The notes beneath the pieces were generated by a model. That model saw only the letters and a list, made by a program, of their open reading frames with translations, was not told the origin of the DNA and ran no database searches. Of a stretch of DNA of 44,375 nt, positions 14,756-21,777 are shown one piece after another. A program made the translations under genes and the position numbers. The stretch comes from a virus, in the IMG/VR virus record IMGVR_UViG_3300027659_000066, positions 1 to 44,375 of that record, one strand, 5' to 3'. Numbering within the stretch: the first letter of the stretch is position 1; each line of letters opens with the position of its first letter.

Positions 14756-14842
14756 TCAAGCCCTCTTGTTAGATATGAAGAACGAAAAACCAAAGCACCA
14801 CAGTTTGACAAAGTGTAGTCCACCAACCTTTTTATAAGTCAT
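14756..14842 (-). CDS. Conserved-type small protein, 28 aa
   Basis: An ATG at 14842 behind AGGGAAG opens 28 codons beginning MTYKKVGGLHFVKLWCFGFSF. The YKKVGGLHF followed by a short aromatic, basic tail is a pattern I have seen in very small phage and plasmid proteins. Its stop lies inside the start region of the next gene (TTGATAATG), consistent with coupled translation. Function unknown. Confidence 0.6.
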   Translation of the reverse strand: MTYKKVGGLHFVKLWCFGFSFFISNKRA

Positions 14843-14877
14843 TTGCTTGCTTCCCTGTGTGCCTTGTTTCGATTACT

Positions 14878-14907
14878 AATAGTCTCACATGTGCAATGAT
14901 ATTGCAA
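14878..14907 (-). promoter_or_regulatory. Weak candidate host promoter for the early accessory genes
   Basis: Minus strand CTTGCAA, resembling the alphaproteobacterial -35, then ACTATT about 18 bases on. The -35 overlaps the inverted repeat 14892-14906. The leader to the 28-residue gene would be about 30 bases. The match is poor at -10. Confidence 0.25.
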
Positions 14908-15104
14908 GCGGTATCTAATAAATAAATCAAAGAAACTCAATAGTTTAAAATACCTACCAATACACAAGCTTAAGCTTCAACTAACTTGATCTAAGCTTTA
15001 TCCATTGCCAAGCCCTCGTTCAACATGATCTAAGCAATGGAAATCGGTTCCTGAAACCGTGATCGATCACGCTAACCTATTGATATCACGAGGCTTCCGG
15101 CCTC

Positions 15105-15124
15105 TTGTGCCAGGAATTGTGCCA
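15105..15124 (+). repeat. TTGTGCCA-N4-TTGTGCCA direct repeat
   Basis: Two copies 12 bases apart, the same unit and spacing as at 11409-11428 but in the opposite orientation. I saw no other paired copies in the intergenic segments I checked. Confidence 0.65.
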
Positions 15125-15210
15125 TTCAATAGTCAAGACCGTGTTATCCACGGCTAAGATCAAGGCGGTATCTAGGCCTAGGCTATGGGGGGAAGGCCGG
15201 AGCGGCGCGT

Positions 15211-15253
15211 TAAAAGAAGGGTTGACGGATTTTTGCTAAGAATCTATCAACCC
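15211..15253 (-). terminator. Rho-independent terminator after phoH
   Basis: Arms GGGTTGA (15219-15225) and TCAACCC (15247-15253), an inner GATT/AATC pair and a nine-base loop form a long stem. On the minus strand it is followed by TTCTTTTA. It lies about 95 bases beyond the phoH stop and would end late transcription before the early region. Confidence 0.65.
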
Positions 15254-15346
15254 CCCTATCAGCCTCCTAAACACCCATGCTAACCTTTAGGCTGCCCACA
15301 TAGCCCCTAATATCAACAAACCGCTGTACGGGGCTGCTAGAGGCCT

Positions 15347-16114
15347 TTAAATCGATCTAACCTTATGTTGAGCATCTTCAACCTTGGTGAACGCCTCTGC
15401 CCACATCTTGCAGATGCCAGATCGCACCACGTCTTCATTTGTGAACTCGATCACTGGAACGGGTAGCTTAAGGGTGTTGATGATCTTCAGAACCGTGGCT
15501 AACCCTGACTCACCCTCTAGGTCAGTCTGGCGTATATCGCCGTTGACTATCACCTTAGACCCCTCCCCGATACGAGTGAGGAACATCTTGATCTGGGCGT
15601 AGGTAGTGTTCTGCGCTTCATCAAGAAAGATGAGGGCTTTGTCGAAGGTCCGTCCACGCATGTAAGCGATAGGGGCGATCTCTATCTGCCCATCGTGCAT
15701 AGCCCGTTTGAACTTATCTTTACCCATCCTCTTCTGCATAACCTCGGTAAACGGGACTACCCAAGGGGCAATCTTCTTACCAATGTCACCGGGGAGGAAG
15801 CCGTGTTCCTCATCTACACCCACTGCTGGACGTGTGAGGATGATCTTATCGATGTCTCCAGAGAGGAGTAGATCACACGCAACAGTGGCTGCAATGAAGG
15901 TTTTACCAGTACCAGCTGGACCAAGGGTAAACACTTGTTCACCAGTCTCAATAGCTCTGATGTAGTCAGCTTGACGTCTGTTAAGAGCTTTGAGAGGCTC
16001 AGTGTCAGGCTCTTCTCTAGGCTTACGTAGGGACTCTTCTAACCTGTTATGGATGTTAAAGGGGCGCTTATGGCGCTGTGAAGACCTACTATCTCTACGA
16101 GACGAACGCCCCAC
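15347..16114 (-). CDS. phoH: PhoH-like ATPase
   Basis: A 255-residue PhoH-family P-loop protein, frequent in marine phages. Walker A is GPAGTGKT (65-72), Walker B is ALIFLDEAQN (about 161-170), and GDIRQTD (about 194-200) is the sensor-like segment. The first 35 residues are basic and low in complexity. Cellular PhoH proteins are linked to phosphate stress and RNA metabolism; the phage role is not settled. The start is GTG at 16114 in TAGTG, overlapping the SpeD stop, with AGGGTG upstream. Confidence 0.94.
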   Translation of the reverse strand: MGRSSRRDSRSSQRHKRPFNIHNRLEESLRKPREEPDTEPLKALNRRQADYIRAIETGEQVFTLGPAGTGKTFIAATVACDLLLSGDIDKIILTRPAVGVDEEHGFLPGDIGKKIAPWVVPFTEVMQKRMGKDKFKRAMHDGQIEIAPIAYMRGRTFDKALIFLDEAQNTTYAQIKMFLTRIGEGSKVIVNGDIRQTDLEGESGLATVLKIINTLKLPVPVIEFTNEDVVRSGICKMWAEAFTKVEDAQHKVRSI

Positions 16115-16506
16115 TATGCAGCACCCTGCAAATAGCTCGCTCCTCGTTCAAGCTGATACATACTGATTGAATCGGGACCAAAGAACTCAGTGATAGTTTC
16201 CATAACAACATCAATGTCGAAGTCTTTACACGAGAACACATCGATGTATGCTTCACCAGTAGCATCAACGAAGTGAGCGCAGATGTTAGAAGTCTCAATC
16301 AGTTGAACCAAGGTATACCCAGCCTTACTAGGGTCATGCTCTGCGAAGTGGACTACAACAGGTTCACCATAGGCCTTCATGTCAATACGTTTGACTAGCT
16401 CTTTGGAGAAGGCTTTGATGTTGTCTCCATTGGTAATCCTAGTCTTGTCACATCCACCACAGTCAAAGGCTGCATGGTATCCCCAAATGTATTTCTTATT
16501 GGTCAT
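16114..16506 (-). CDS. speD: S-adenosylmethionine decarboxylase-like protein (SpeD)
   Basis: A 130-residue protein of the bacterial SpeD class, which makes decarboxylated AdoMet for spermidine synthesis and matures by self-cleavage to a pyruvoyl group. With ATG at 16506, S73 (SNICAHF) is the expected pyruvoyl serine, H78 lies five residues on and C93 (DVFSCK) fifteen after that, the spacing of Ser63, His68 and Cys83 in the Thermotoga enzyme. The residue before the serine is threonine, where cellular enzymes usually have glutamate. CAGG precedes this ATG; an ATG at 16530 has no ribosome site. It overlaps phoH. Confidence 0.85.
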   Translation of the reverse strand: MTNKKYIWGYHAAFDCGGCDKTRITNGDNIKAFSKELVKRIDMKAYGEPVVVHFAEHDPSKAGYTLVQLIETSNICAHFVDATGEAYIDVFSCKDFDIDVVMETITEFFGPDSISMYQLERGASYLQGAA

Positions 16507-16537
16507 TAAATAAACCTGTTTACGCCCCATGAGGAGC

Positions 16538-18211
16538 TTAACGCCCGAATACCGGGTTCCAATTATTGTTTGAATGTCGTCTACCGACAGCGTGTTCTAG
16601 GAAAGACTCAATCTCCTTATCCATAGCGTCTGCTCTCTCTCTAGCAACACCTCTGTCAGCATCTTGAGCCATGTTCTCAACCCAATAGCTAACAGCCATA
16701 GACAGAGCGTCTAGTCTGTCGTCATGCTTCAAGGCTCCACGATCATTAGAGATACGAGTGAGTTGGTAGATGAGGGTCTTGGTGTACTTGTTATCACCAT
16801 CATAAGCCTGTGCTGTCCTGTAGTCATCCTCCACTACCATCCTGTCAAAGATCAGTTTGTGTCTGTTCATAACAGGTTCAATAGTGTCAATGATGCGTCT
16901 CTCCTTCTGTTGAGAGTGTTTAACTTCTTCGATAGCACAAGGGTGAACCTTGGAGATCACAGGGGAGAACAGGGAGGTGTACATACCATCGCCAAAGTTA
17001 GCTTCGATGATCACATGGTTGACACTTTCCTCTTTGGCTATGTTAGCAAGCTTCTGGAGGGTAGGCATGTCGTATCCACCTGGTAGACCACCACAACGCC
17101 TCACATAGAGGAAGCCGTTGAGCATCTTCACCACTGCATACCCTGTCTCGTCCTTACCTCGACCACTAGGGTCAATGGACATGACAGTGCCGGTGTATTC
17201 AGCAAACTGGTCTGAATGGACAGCAAAGGTGTAGAAGCGATCTCCAGCCATAGCAAGGTTAGGTAGGTCTTTGAGTTCACGCTTCTGGTCAGGCATCCAG
17301 TCTACCTTCATGGGTGCCTTGTCTGTTGGTACATCCATGACAACCAAGTCCCTAATCTTCAGTGGGAACCTGTCAGTATCACTTAGCTGTGTGTTCAACA
17401 TGAACTGCAACTGGAAGCCAGAGCGTCCATACTCAGCTTCACGTCCTGCTAGATCAAGGTCAGTGAAGCGTTCAGGATCAGTAGTAGTACCAGCCTCTCT
17501 AACCTCTGTTAGACGAGTGATGTAAGGAGCTAACCCTGATCCATACTTGTCAACCTCGGTGTCTGAAGGTACACGAGCAGGCCATATCCTAAGCTCAAAG
17601 GTCTCAGGTAGCTTGTTGTAGATAGAATCCTCAGTCTGGGGAGTGCCAAGATAGATGATCCTAGCTGTCAGAAGAGGCTTGAGGATGGCTGAGAACTCTT
17701 TAGTCCTCTCTAACAGCTTCTCACGCATGTCAGCAGTGGCTGAGTTGTTCAACACCTCCACGTCATCAGCAATGATCTCGTCAGCGCGTGAACCTGTTAG
17801 CTGACCTGTGATACCCACACTCTTCACAGAGGGAGACTGGTCAGCCATTGCTGGAGCTACGTCAAACTCGATCCTAGAGTTACGCTGTTCATCCTTTGGA
17901 CGGAGGTGAGCGAGGATGTCCATCTCTTGAATGAGACGCATCGTAAAGGTTGAGAAGGCATCTGCACGGGACTTACTGGCTGACACCACAAGGAACTTCA
18001 ACTGTGGATTGCAGTAGAGCCTCCAGAGGACGTAAGCAGCCGTAATGAACGACTTGCCTACGCCTCTGAAAGCCTCAATAGCGATCTTGTTAGGACCGTG
18101 TTGGAGGAAGTAAGCAATGTCATATTGGATAGGGGTTGGGTCAGGTAGACCAATGTGTTTCCAAACTACAAAGAGGAACTTCCTGAAATCAGCTTTTAGT
18201 GGATCAATCAG
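16538..18211 (-). CDS. Terminase large subunit, T7 gp19-like, apparent CTG start
   Basis: A 557-residue packaging motor. Reading from 18211 the protein starts (M)IDPLKADFRKFLFVVWKHIG, as T7-like terminases do, and has Walker A RGVGKS (49-54), Walker B IIADDVE (D149, D150, E152) and nuclease acids D347 (SIDPSGRG), E403 (IIEANFG), D497/D498 and D501 (HDDRLDA). No ATG, GTG or TTG exists between the in-frame TGA just upstream and codon 71, which lies after the Walker A motif. CTG at 18211 overlaps the TerS stop as CTGA and has GAGGA about nine bases upstream, so it is the best start. Confidence 0.93.
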   Translation of the reverse strand: MIDPLKADFRKFLFVVWKHIGLPDPTPIQYDIAYFLQHGPNKIAIEAFRGVGKSFITAAYVLWRLYCNPQLKFLVVSASKSRADAFSTFTMRLIQEMDILAHLRPKDEQRNSRIEFDVAPAMADQSPSVKSVGITGQLTGSRADEIIADDVEVLNNSATADMREKLLERTKEFSAILKPLLTARIIYLGTPQTEDSIYNKLPETFELRIWPARVPSDTEVDKYGSGLAPYITRLTEVREAGTTTDPERFTDLDLAGREAEYGRSGFQLQFMLNTQLSDTDRFPLKIRDLVVMDVPTDKAPMKVDWMPDQKRELKDLPNLAMAGDRFYTFAVHSDQFAEYTGTVMSIDPSGRGKDETGYAVVKMLNGFLYVRRCGGLPGGYDMPTLQKLANIAKEESVNHVIIEANFGDGMYTSLFSPVISKVHPCAIEEVKHSQQKERRIIDTIEPVMNRHKLIFDRMVVEDDYRTAQAYDGDNKYTKTLIYQLTRISNDRGALKHDDRLDALSMAVSYWVENMAQDADRGVARERADAMDKEIESFLEHAVGRRHSNNNWNPVFGR

Positions 18212-18432
18212 TTTACGTATTCCTCATCGTCAAACGTAGGTAAAGACGCAGCTAACATCCCTAATGGGTTGTCACTTGTAGCTACTGCTTCAATCCCATT
18301 GTTCTGTAAGAACTTGATTGCAGCGTTCATATCGGCTGGAGTAGCCTCACCACTGTTAATCTTGTCTGTAAGAGCTTGTGCAACTAGCTTATGAAGCTCT
18401 CCTAACGTGTCTTCTGATGCTCGTTTCTTCAT
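18208..18432 (-). CDS. Terminase small subunit, T7 gp18-like
   Basis: A 74-residue TerS matching the short class of podoviral small terminases: KRASEDTLGELHKLVAQALTDKI, the phrase SGEATPADMNAAIKFLQNNGIEA, then NPLGMLAASLPTFDDEE. It recognises phage DNA and recruits the motor. Its stop overlaps the TerL start by four bases. ATG at 18432 follows the holin-like gene by four bases. Confidence 0.92.
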   Translation of the reverse strand: MKKRASEDTLGELHKLVAQALTDKINSGEATPADMNAAIKFLQNNGIEAVATSDNPLGMLAASLPTFDDEEYVN

Positions 18433-18436
18433 TTAA

Positions 18437-18658
18437 TTACCTTGGTCCTAATGCTATCCAAGGGGTTGCCTTGGCAATCAAGGCTCCCACAGTGGAAGCA
18501 ACGCCAGCTACTAGAAGGAGGGTCTTCCACCCACCTTTGGCTTGGCTCAACACCTCTTTGATCTCTTTTGTGTCTGCTCTAACTTCGTCAATGATCTTTT
18601 TAAGGTACTCCACCTCAGTTTTGAGGATGGCAATCTGCACTTCTGGAATCTCAGACAT
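18437..18658 (-). CDS. Holin-like protein (XhlA-type), 73 aa
   Basis: An N-terminal helical, coiled-coil-prone stretch (AILKTEVEYLKKIIDEVRADTKEIKEVL) is followed by one hydrophobic segment (WKTLLLVAGVASTVGALIA, about 45-63), the layout of XhlA-type holin accessory proteins. Its place next to spanins and endolysin supports a lysis role. ATG at 18658 overlaps the Rz1 stop; an earlier in-frame ATG lies within Rz1 and is unlikely. Confidence 0.7.
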   Translation of the reverse strand: MSEIPEVQIAILKTEVEYLKKIIDEVRADTKEIKEVLSQAKGGWKTLLLVAGVASTVGALIAKATPWIALGPR

Positions 18659-18857
18659 TACACACAGCCTTCCAGCCAGCATTGTGTTGCTTAACTTGCT
18701 TGATTGTAGGGGGTGTATCCTTTGCTGACCACGTAATCGGGGGGAAAGAGGTACAAGTGAGACTACTTCCGCTGGAAACCGTCGTCATCGAGCAGCCTGC
18801 CACGGTCAGACTCAGTAGTAGAAGCGTTCCTAGCGTTATTAGCGCGTGTGATGGCAT
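18651..18857 (-). CDS. Outer-membrane spanin lipoprotein (Rz1-like)
   Basis: A 68-residue protein with a lipoprotein signal: hydrophobic ITLGTLLLLSLTVAGC, lipobox LTVAGC with C22. The mature part is proline-containing (SFPPITWSAKDTPPTIKQVKQHNAGWKAVC) as in other o-spanins. It starts inside the Rz-like gene in another frame, the usual Rz/Rz1 nesting. With the i-spanin it would fuse inner and outer membranes at the end of lysis. Confidence 0.85.
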   Translation of the reverse strand: MPSHALITLGTLLLLSLTVAGCSMTTVSSGSSLTCTSFPPITWSAKDTPPTIKQVKQHNAGWKAVCNV

Positions 18858-18999
18858 CTTGGGTGTCCTCCAAGGACTTGAGTTTATGTTTACTGGTCGC
18901 ATCACTCCGTCCTTTCCCGTAAACGGCTAGGAGGACTGTGAAGACTAGGCCAATGATGGCTATGAGTTTGTTAAAGGGGCTAATGAGAAGGGAGAGCAT
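18763..18999 (-). CDS. Inner-membrane spanin (Rz-like)
   Basis: A 78-residue protein with an N-terminal membrane helix (KLIAIIGLVFTVLLAVYG, about 11-28) and a charged periplasmic helix (KHKLKSLEDTQDAITRANNARN). It is short for an Rz protein but its 3' half hosts the Rz1-like frame, and it directly follows the endolysin by two bases. Confidence 0.82.
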   Translation of the reverse strand: MLSLLISPFNKLIAIIGLVFTVLLAVYGKGRSDATSKHKLKSLEDTQDAITRANNARNASTTESDRGRLLDDDGFQRK

Positions 19000-19001
19000 C
19001 G

Positions 19002-19721
19002 TCAGACACCCTCCTGTTCAGACTTCTTGATACGTTCCATGATGATGTAGATGGCAGCTAGGATGGATATTAAGCCCAGCCCTACAATCAACCACTGAGG
19101 AGGGATGAATGAGGCTGTCTCTACCACATCTGTGGTAAGCTGCCTGCCAGCAGAGGCCACAGCAGCCACGCCAGACACACCAGCAGCAAGGTTAGTCGTA
19201 GATGACAAGGCTGACTTGCCTTTACTGAGGTCAGCCCCGTTCACAAAGTGGTCATCAGTTTCGTCAAACCCAAAGGTGAACATCTTGCCCTCCTCTGCAC
19301 GCCTTCTGACCAAGCCTTTTAAGACCTTGCCGTTAGCCCTGTTGTACAAGGCTAGCTTTGCAGGCACTAGGTCGAACTGGCGAGCATTGACAGCCCTGAG
19401 TACAGATGACTTCTGGAAGTTGCCCGACCCTACGTTGTAGCAGAAGCTAACAAGGGCTGAGAATTGTTCATCAGTGATTGGAGTTTTAACAGCGAAGCGA
19501 ACATGGTTCTCAAAGGTTTTGAGATCACGCTTGAAGGTGTCTTCAGCATATTCCTTGGTAATCACCATGTCAGGTGTGACCTTGGGGATACCAGCAGCAG
19601 ACGTGTGTCCATAGCCGATAGTCCAAGGTTCACCTTTGGTAGCTGGGTCAGGATATGCTCGCAGACGTAAACCCTCGTGTGCCTTGATTAGCTCAAAGCC
19701 AGCTTGGGTTAGCCTGTTCAT
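19002..19721 (-). CDS. Endolysin: GH24 lysozyme with C-terminal membrane anchor
   Basis: A 239-residue T4-type lysozyme cutting peptidoglycan. The catalytic set is E16 (HEGLRLRAY), D25 (PDPATKG) and T34 (WTIGYGHT), matching T4 E11, D20 and T26 with a three-residue insertion. The lysozyme domain ends near residue 150. Beyond it is a linker rich in A, G and S and a clear membrane helix (WLIVGLGLISILAAIYIIME, about 212-231), absent from ordinary endolysins. The tail could tether the enzyme or give it holin-like or signal-anchor behaviour. It overlaps the preceding gene by four bases. Confidence 0.93.
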   Translation of the reverse strand: MNRLTQAGFELIKAHEGLRLRAYPDPATKGEPWTIGYGHTSAAGIPKVTPDMVITKEYAEDTFKRDLKTFENHVRFAVKTPITDEQFSALVSFCYNVGSGNFQKSSVLRAVNARQFDLVPAKLALYNRANGKVLKGLVRRRAEEGKMFTFGFDETDDHFVNGADLSKGKSALSSTTNLAAGVSGVAAVASAGRQLTTDVVETASFIPPQWLIVGLGLISILAAIYIIMERIKKSEQEGV

Positions 19722-20212
19722 GTTGGTTTAACCGGATAGACGACGTTAAATGGAAAGCCTGCTTGGTTTGGTACATCGCTTAAACTAGCTCTATACCTCT
19801 CCCACTCTTTGACCTTATCAGGAGGCAGGGAGGTGTCTTCAGCAACTGTCCAATCAGTCAGCCCAAGTGCTGAAGTTATTTTGTTTCTTATATCAGACTC
19901 TATCTGAACTATTTCACTATCTATTTCATCACTACTAAGTGCTTCAATGTTGTAGGACATAATCCATTCATCACCTTGTAGTTCTGGCTTCAGATAACGA
20001 GTTGATTTTTGAGTGTGGGGATCGTAACTAGGACTAATAACATCCATAACTAAAACTACTTTAGCATTTGAGGCTATCTGATCCTCTGTGCCATTATAAC
20101 AATCCACGATATTTGACCCATCATCAAAGTTCGTATATGGGTTTTCTTCTTCCAAGTCTTGAAATGTGTAGGGATACTTTAGAACTTCATTACCTAAAAC
20201 TTTTGCATACAT
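19718..20212 (-). CDS. Phage tail assembly chaperone-like protein
   Basis: A 164-residue protein whose C-terminal third (ITSALGLTDWTVAEDTSLPPDKVKEWERYRASL, then DVPNQAGFPFNVVYPVKP) matches the Phage_tail_APC pattern, where W, YR, DxP and FPxxVxxPxxP are conserved. Such proteins help fold or attach fibres. The N-terminal part is acidic and not recognised. It closes the second fibre module and abuts the endolysin. Confidence 0.78.
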   Translation of the reverse strand: MYAKVLGNEVLKYPYTFQDLEEENPYTNFDDGSNIVDCYNGTEDQIASNAKVVLVMDVISPSYDPHTQKSTRYLKPELQGDEWIMSYNIEALSSDEIDSEIVQIESDIRNKITSALGLTDWTVAEDTSLPPDKVKEWERYRASLSDVPNQAGFPFNVVYPVKPT

Positions 20213-20224
20213 TAATGTTTGACC

Positions 20225-20449
20225 TTACCACTTATTGATAGGACACGTAGTCATCTTGAGTTTTGTTTTTGCTGGCATGAAACAACCACATTTCTTACAA
20301 ATACTAAGGAGGTAGTTTTCACATTTCTGGCAAGTTTCTAGACGAGTTTTAGATGTTTCCTCGTCTGCAAACATAAGAGGACCACTAAAGTTGCCTTTAA
20401 CACCACCATCTTTACCTCTTAACTCAGCTTTCTTTAATGCTTCATCCAT
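20225..20449 (-). CDS. Zinc-binding DUF6171-like protein, 74 aa
   Basis: The C-terminal half has CQKCENYLLSICKKCGCFMP followed by CPINKW, a CxxC...CxxCxC...CPxxKW arrangement that I know from small proteins beside marine phage fibre genes (DUF6171-like). It probably binds zinc. ATG at 20449 has AAGGAG upstream and overlaps the stop of the 220-residue gene, so the pair is co-translated. Function unknown. Confidence 0.75.
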   Translation of the reverse strand: MDEALKKAELRGKDGGVKGNFSGPLMFADEETSKTRLETCQKCENYLLSICKKCGCFMPAKTKLKMTTCPINKW

Positions 20450-21111
20450 TACAGAAACTCCTTCTTTGCATGAAATTTCTTCCAATACCAATGAGGGATC
20501 GCTTTTGTCATTTTCAACGCTTGACCAAGCCAGTCTCCTAGATCACCCCGACTTACCGTGGAAACAAACCGCTCCCTCTTAATAGGTATAATCTGAAGTA
20601 TGGGAGTTCCACGAGGAATCATAAAACCCTCATCTTTCAGGATCGAGAAAATCCAAGAAGCCTTATGTAGACCGTCTGTATCGACGACACCGGGGTACGT
20701 CATGACGTGATTCATATTATCTAGGAAATGATAAAATGGCGACACAAACATGCAGCTATACCCCGGTGCTGTTTTTATCAGCCACGGTATTTCAACCTTG
20801 AACACGTTTGGTGATACACCCTTTTCAAAATTGTAGGGGATCAACTTATCATTTAATCTACCTGTACCTGACTTAGCAAAGTCGTGTTCAGCGTGGTTGA
20901 AATGAACACGAAATCCTTCCTCTTCAGACTTTTCAAAGTAGATGTCTGTCCACGCTTTGATAAGATAACCTGTAGTGTTCCAATCGTGTATGCCGGGACA
21001 CACATGCATTGGGTAGCGTTTTCTATCTGCTGGAGGTGTATTTGATATTGGGGTAATCGGCCACGCAAGCTCAAGACCGGGGAGTGTAGAAGTAAATGTA
21101 ACTTCTGGCAT
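20449..21111 (-). CDS. DUF6065-like hypothetical protein
   Basis: A 220-residue protein with CPGIHDW, TGYLIKAWTDI, WLIKTAPGYSCMFVSPFYHF, YPGVVDTDG and FMIPRGTPILQIIPIKRE, segments shared with uncharacterised marine phage proteins (DUF6065-like). The fold is not known to me and no catalytic set is evident. Its pairing with the Cys-rich 74-residue protein beside fibre genes suggests a role in fibre modification or host adhesion, as inference only. Confidence 0.72.
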   Translation of the reverse strand: MPEVTFTSTLPGLELAWPITPISNTPPADRKRYPMHVCPGIHDWNTTGYLIKAWTDIYFEKSEEEGFRVHFNHAEHDFAKSGTGRLNDKLIPYNFEKGVSPNVFKVEIPWLIKTAPGYSCMFVSPFYHFLDNMNHVMTYPGVVDTDGLHKASWIFSILKDEGFMIPRGTPILQIIPIKRERFVSTVSRGDLGDWLGQALKMTKAIPHWYWKKFHAKKEFL

Positions 21112-21770
21112 TAGTAATTGTTTCTATATTGTATAAAGGCTGCTCCGGTGGAGCCGGAACCGCAGCCACCATACGATCCATATCCATTGTAACCGTTTAT
21201 TGTGCTTCCATATCCATAACCACAAGGACCATAGTAATAGTCATCATTGTACCAGTTACCACTTGTGTTAGAATATACTCCAAAAGTAATTATGCTGACA
21301 GGTAGCGTATAGGTTCCTGATCTAGACACAGGAGGACCATTGTTTCCATAACCGCATTCAGGTGCCATACTTCCTACTTGAATGTATTTACCGTTATTAA
21401 CTCCTCCATTGATGTACAATTGGTGTGCGGTATTTCTAGATCCTGCTCCAACATTTACGTTCCACAAGATATCAACGGATGTTTCACCTCCTGTAAAAGT
21501 GTACGAGAATTGAGCATATTCACCAGATGATGAATTACCACAATTTCCACAACACGAACTTCCAGAGGTGGAACCATCTCCTACAAAATGAAAGTAAACT
21601 CCCGCCTCATATCCACTCAGGACACCAACAGTTGCTGATCCGGTATTTCCTCTGGATGGATTAGACGCAAGTAGCTGTGATGATGTGTTTGGGGATATTA
21701 CTAAACCCTTACCACCTGAAAACCCAAACCCCTGTGCAGTCGCAGCGCCTTTTGTAATGATTACAGGCAT
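21111..21770 (-). CDS. Gly/Ser/Tyr-rich adhesin-like protein
   Basis: A 219-residue protein. It starts MPVIITKGAATAQGFGFSGG; the middle has CCGNCGNSSSG and the end YYYGPCGYGYGSTINGYNGY, then GSYGGCGSGSTG. Glycine-rich loops with tyrosine resemble the receptor-binding tips (gp38-like adhesins) of other phages, where such loops vary among strains. It lies directly after the collagen-like fibre and before its probable helper genes. Adhesin is an inference from composition and position. Confidence 0.65.
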   Translation of the reverse strand: MPVIITKGAATAQGFGFSGGKGLVISPNTSSQLLASNPSRGNTGSATVGVLSGYEAGVYFHFVGDGSTSGSSCCGNCGNSSSGEYAQFSYTFTGGETSVDILWNVNVGAGSRNTAHQLYINGGVNNGKYIQVGSMAPECGYGNNGPPVSRSGTYTLPVSIITFGVYSNTSGNWYNDDYYYGPCGYGYGSTINGYNGYGSYGGCGSGSTGAAFIQYRNNY

Positions 21771-21777
21771 ACTAACC

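Larger units (their letters stand above)
14843..15346. promoter_or_regulatory. Dyad-rich intergenic region between PhoH and the early accessory genes (504 bases)
   Basis: No gene seen. It contains inverted repeat TGCAAT-N3-ATTGCA (14892-14906); AAGCTTAAGCTT (14966-14977); direct repeats AACWTGATCTAAGC (14983 and 15022); stem TCCATTGC/GCAATGGA (15001/15034); CGGTT/AACCG (15045-15059); palindrome CGTGATCGATCACG (15058-15071); GAGGC/GCCTC (15090-15104); paired TTGTGCCA (15105-15124); a DnaA-box-like TTATCCACG (15144-15152); and the terminator after phoH. In T7-like maps this is the junction of late and early regions, where the physical ends and an origin could lie. Confidence 0.65.

Noticed and set aside
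15222-15250. Plus-strand sigma70-like promoter TTGACG-N17-TATCAA
   Set aside because: Both hexamers are formed by the arms of the terminator hairpin after phoH, and there is no plus-strand gene downstream for it to drive.
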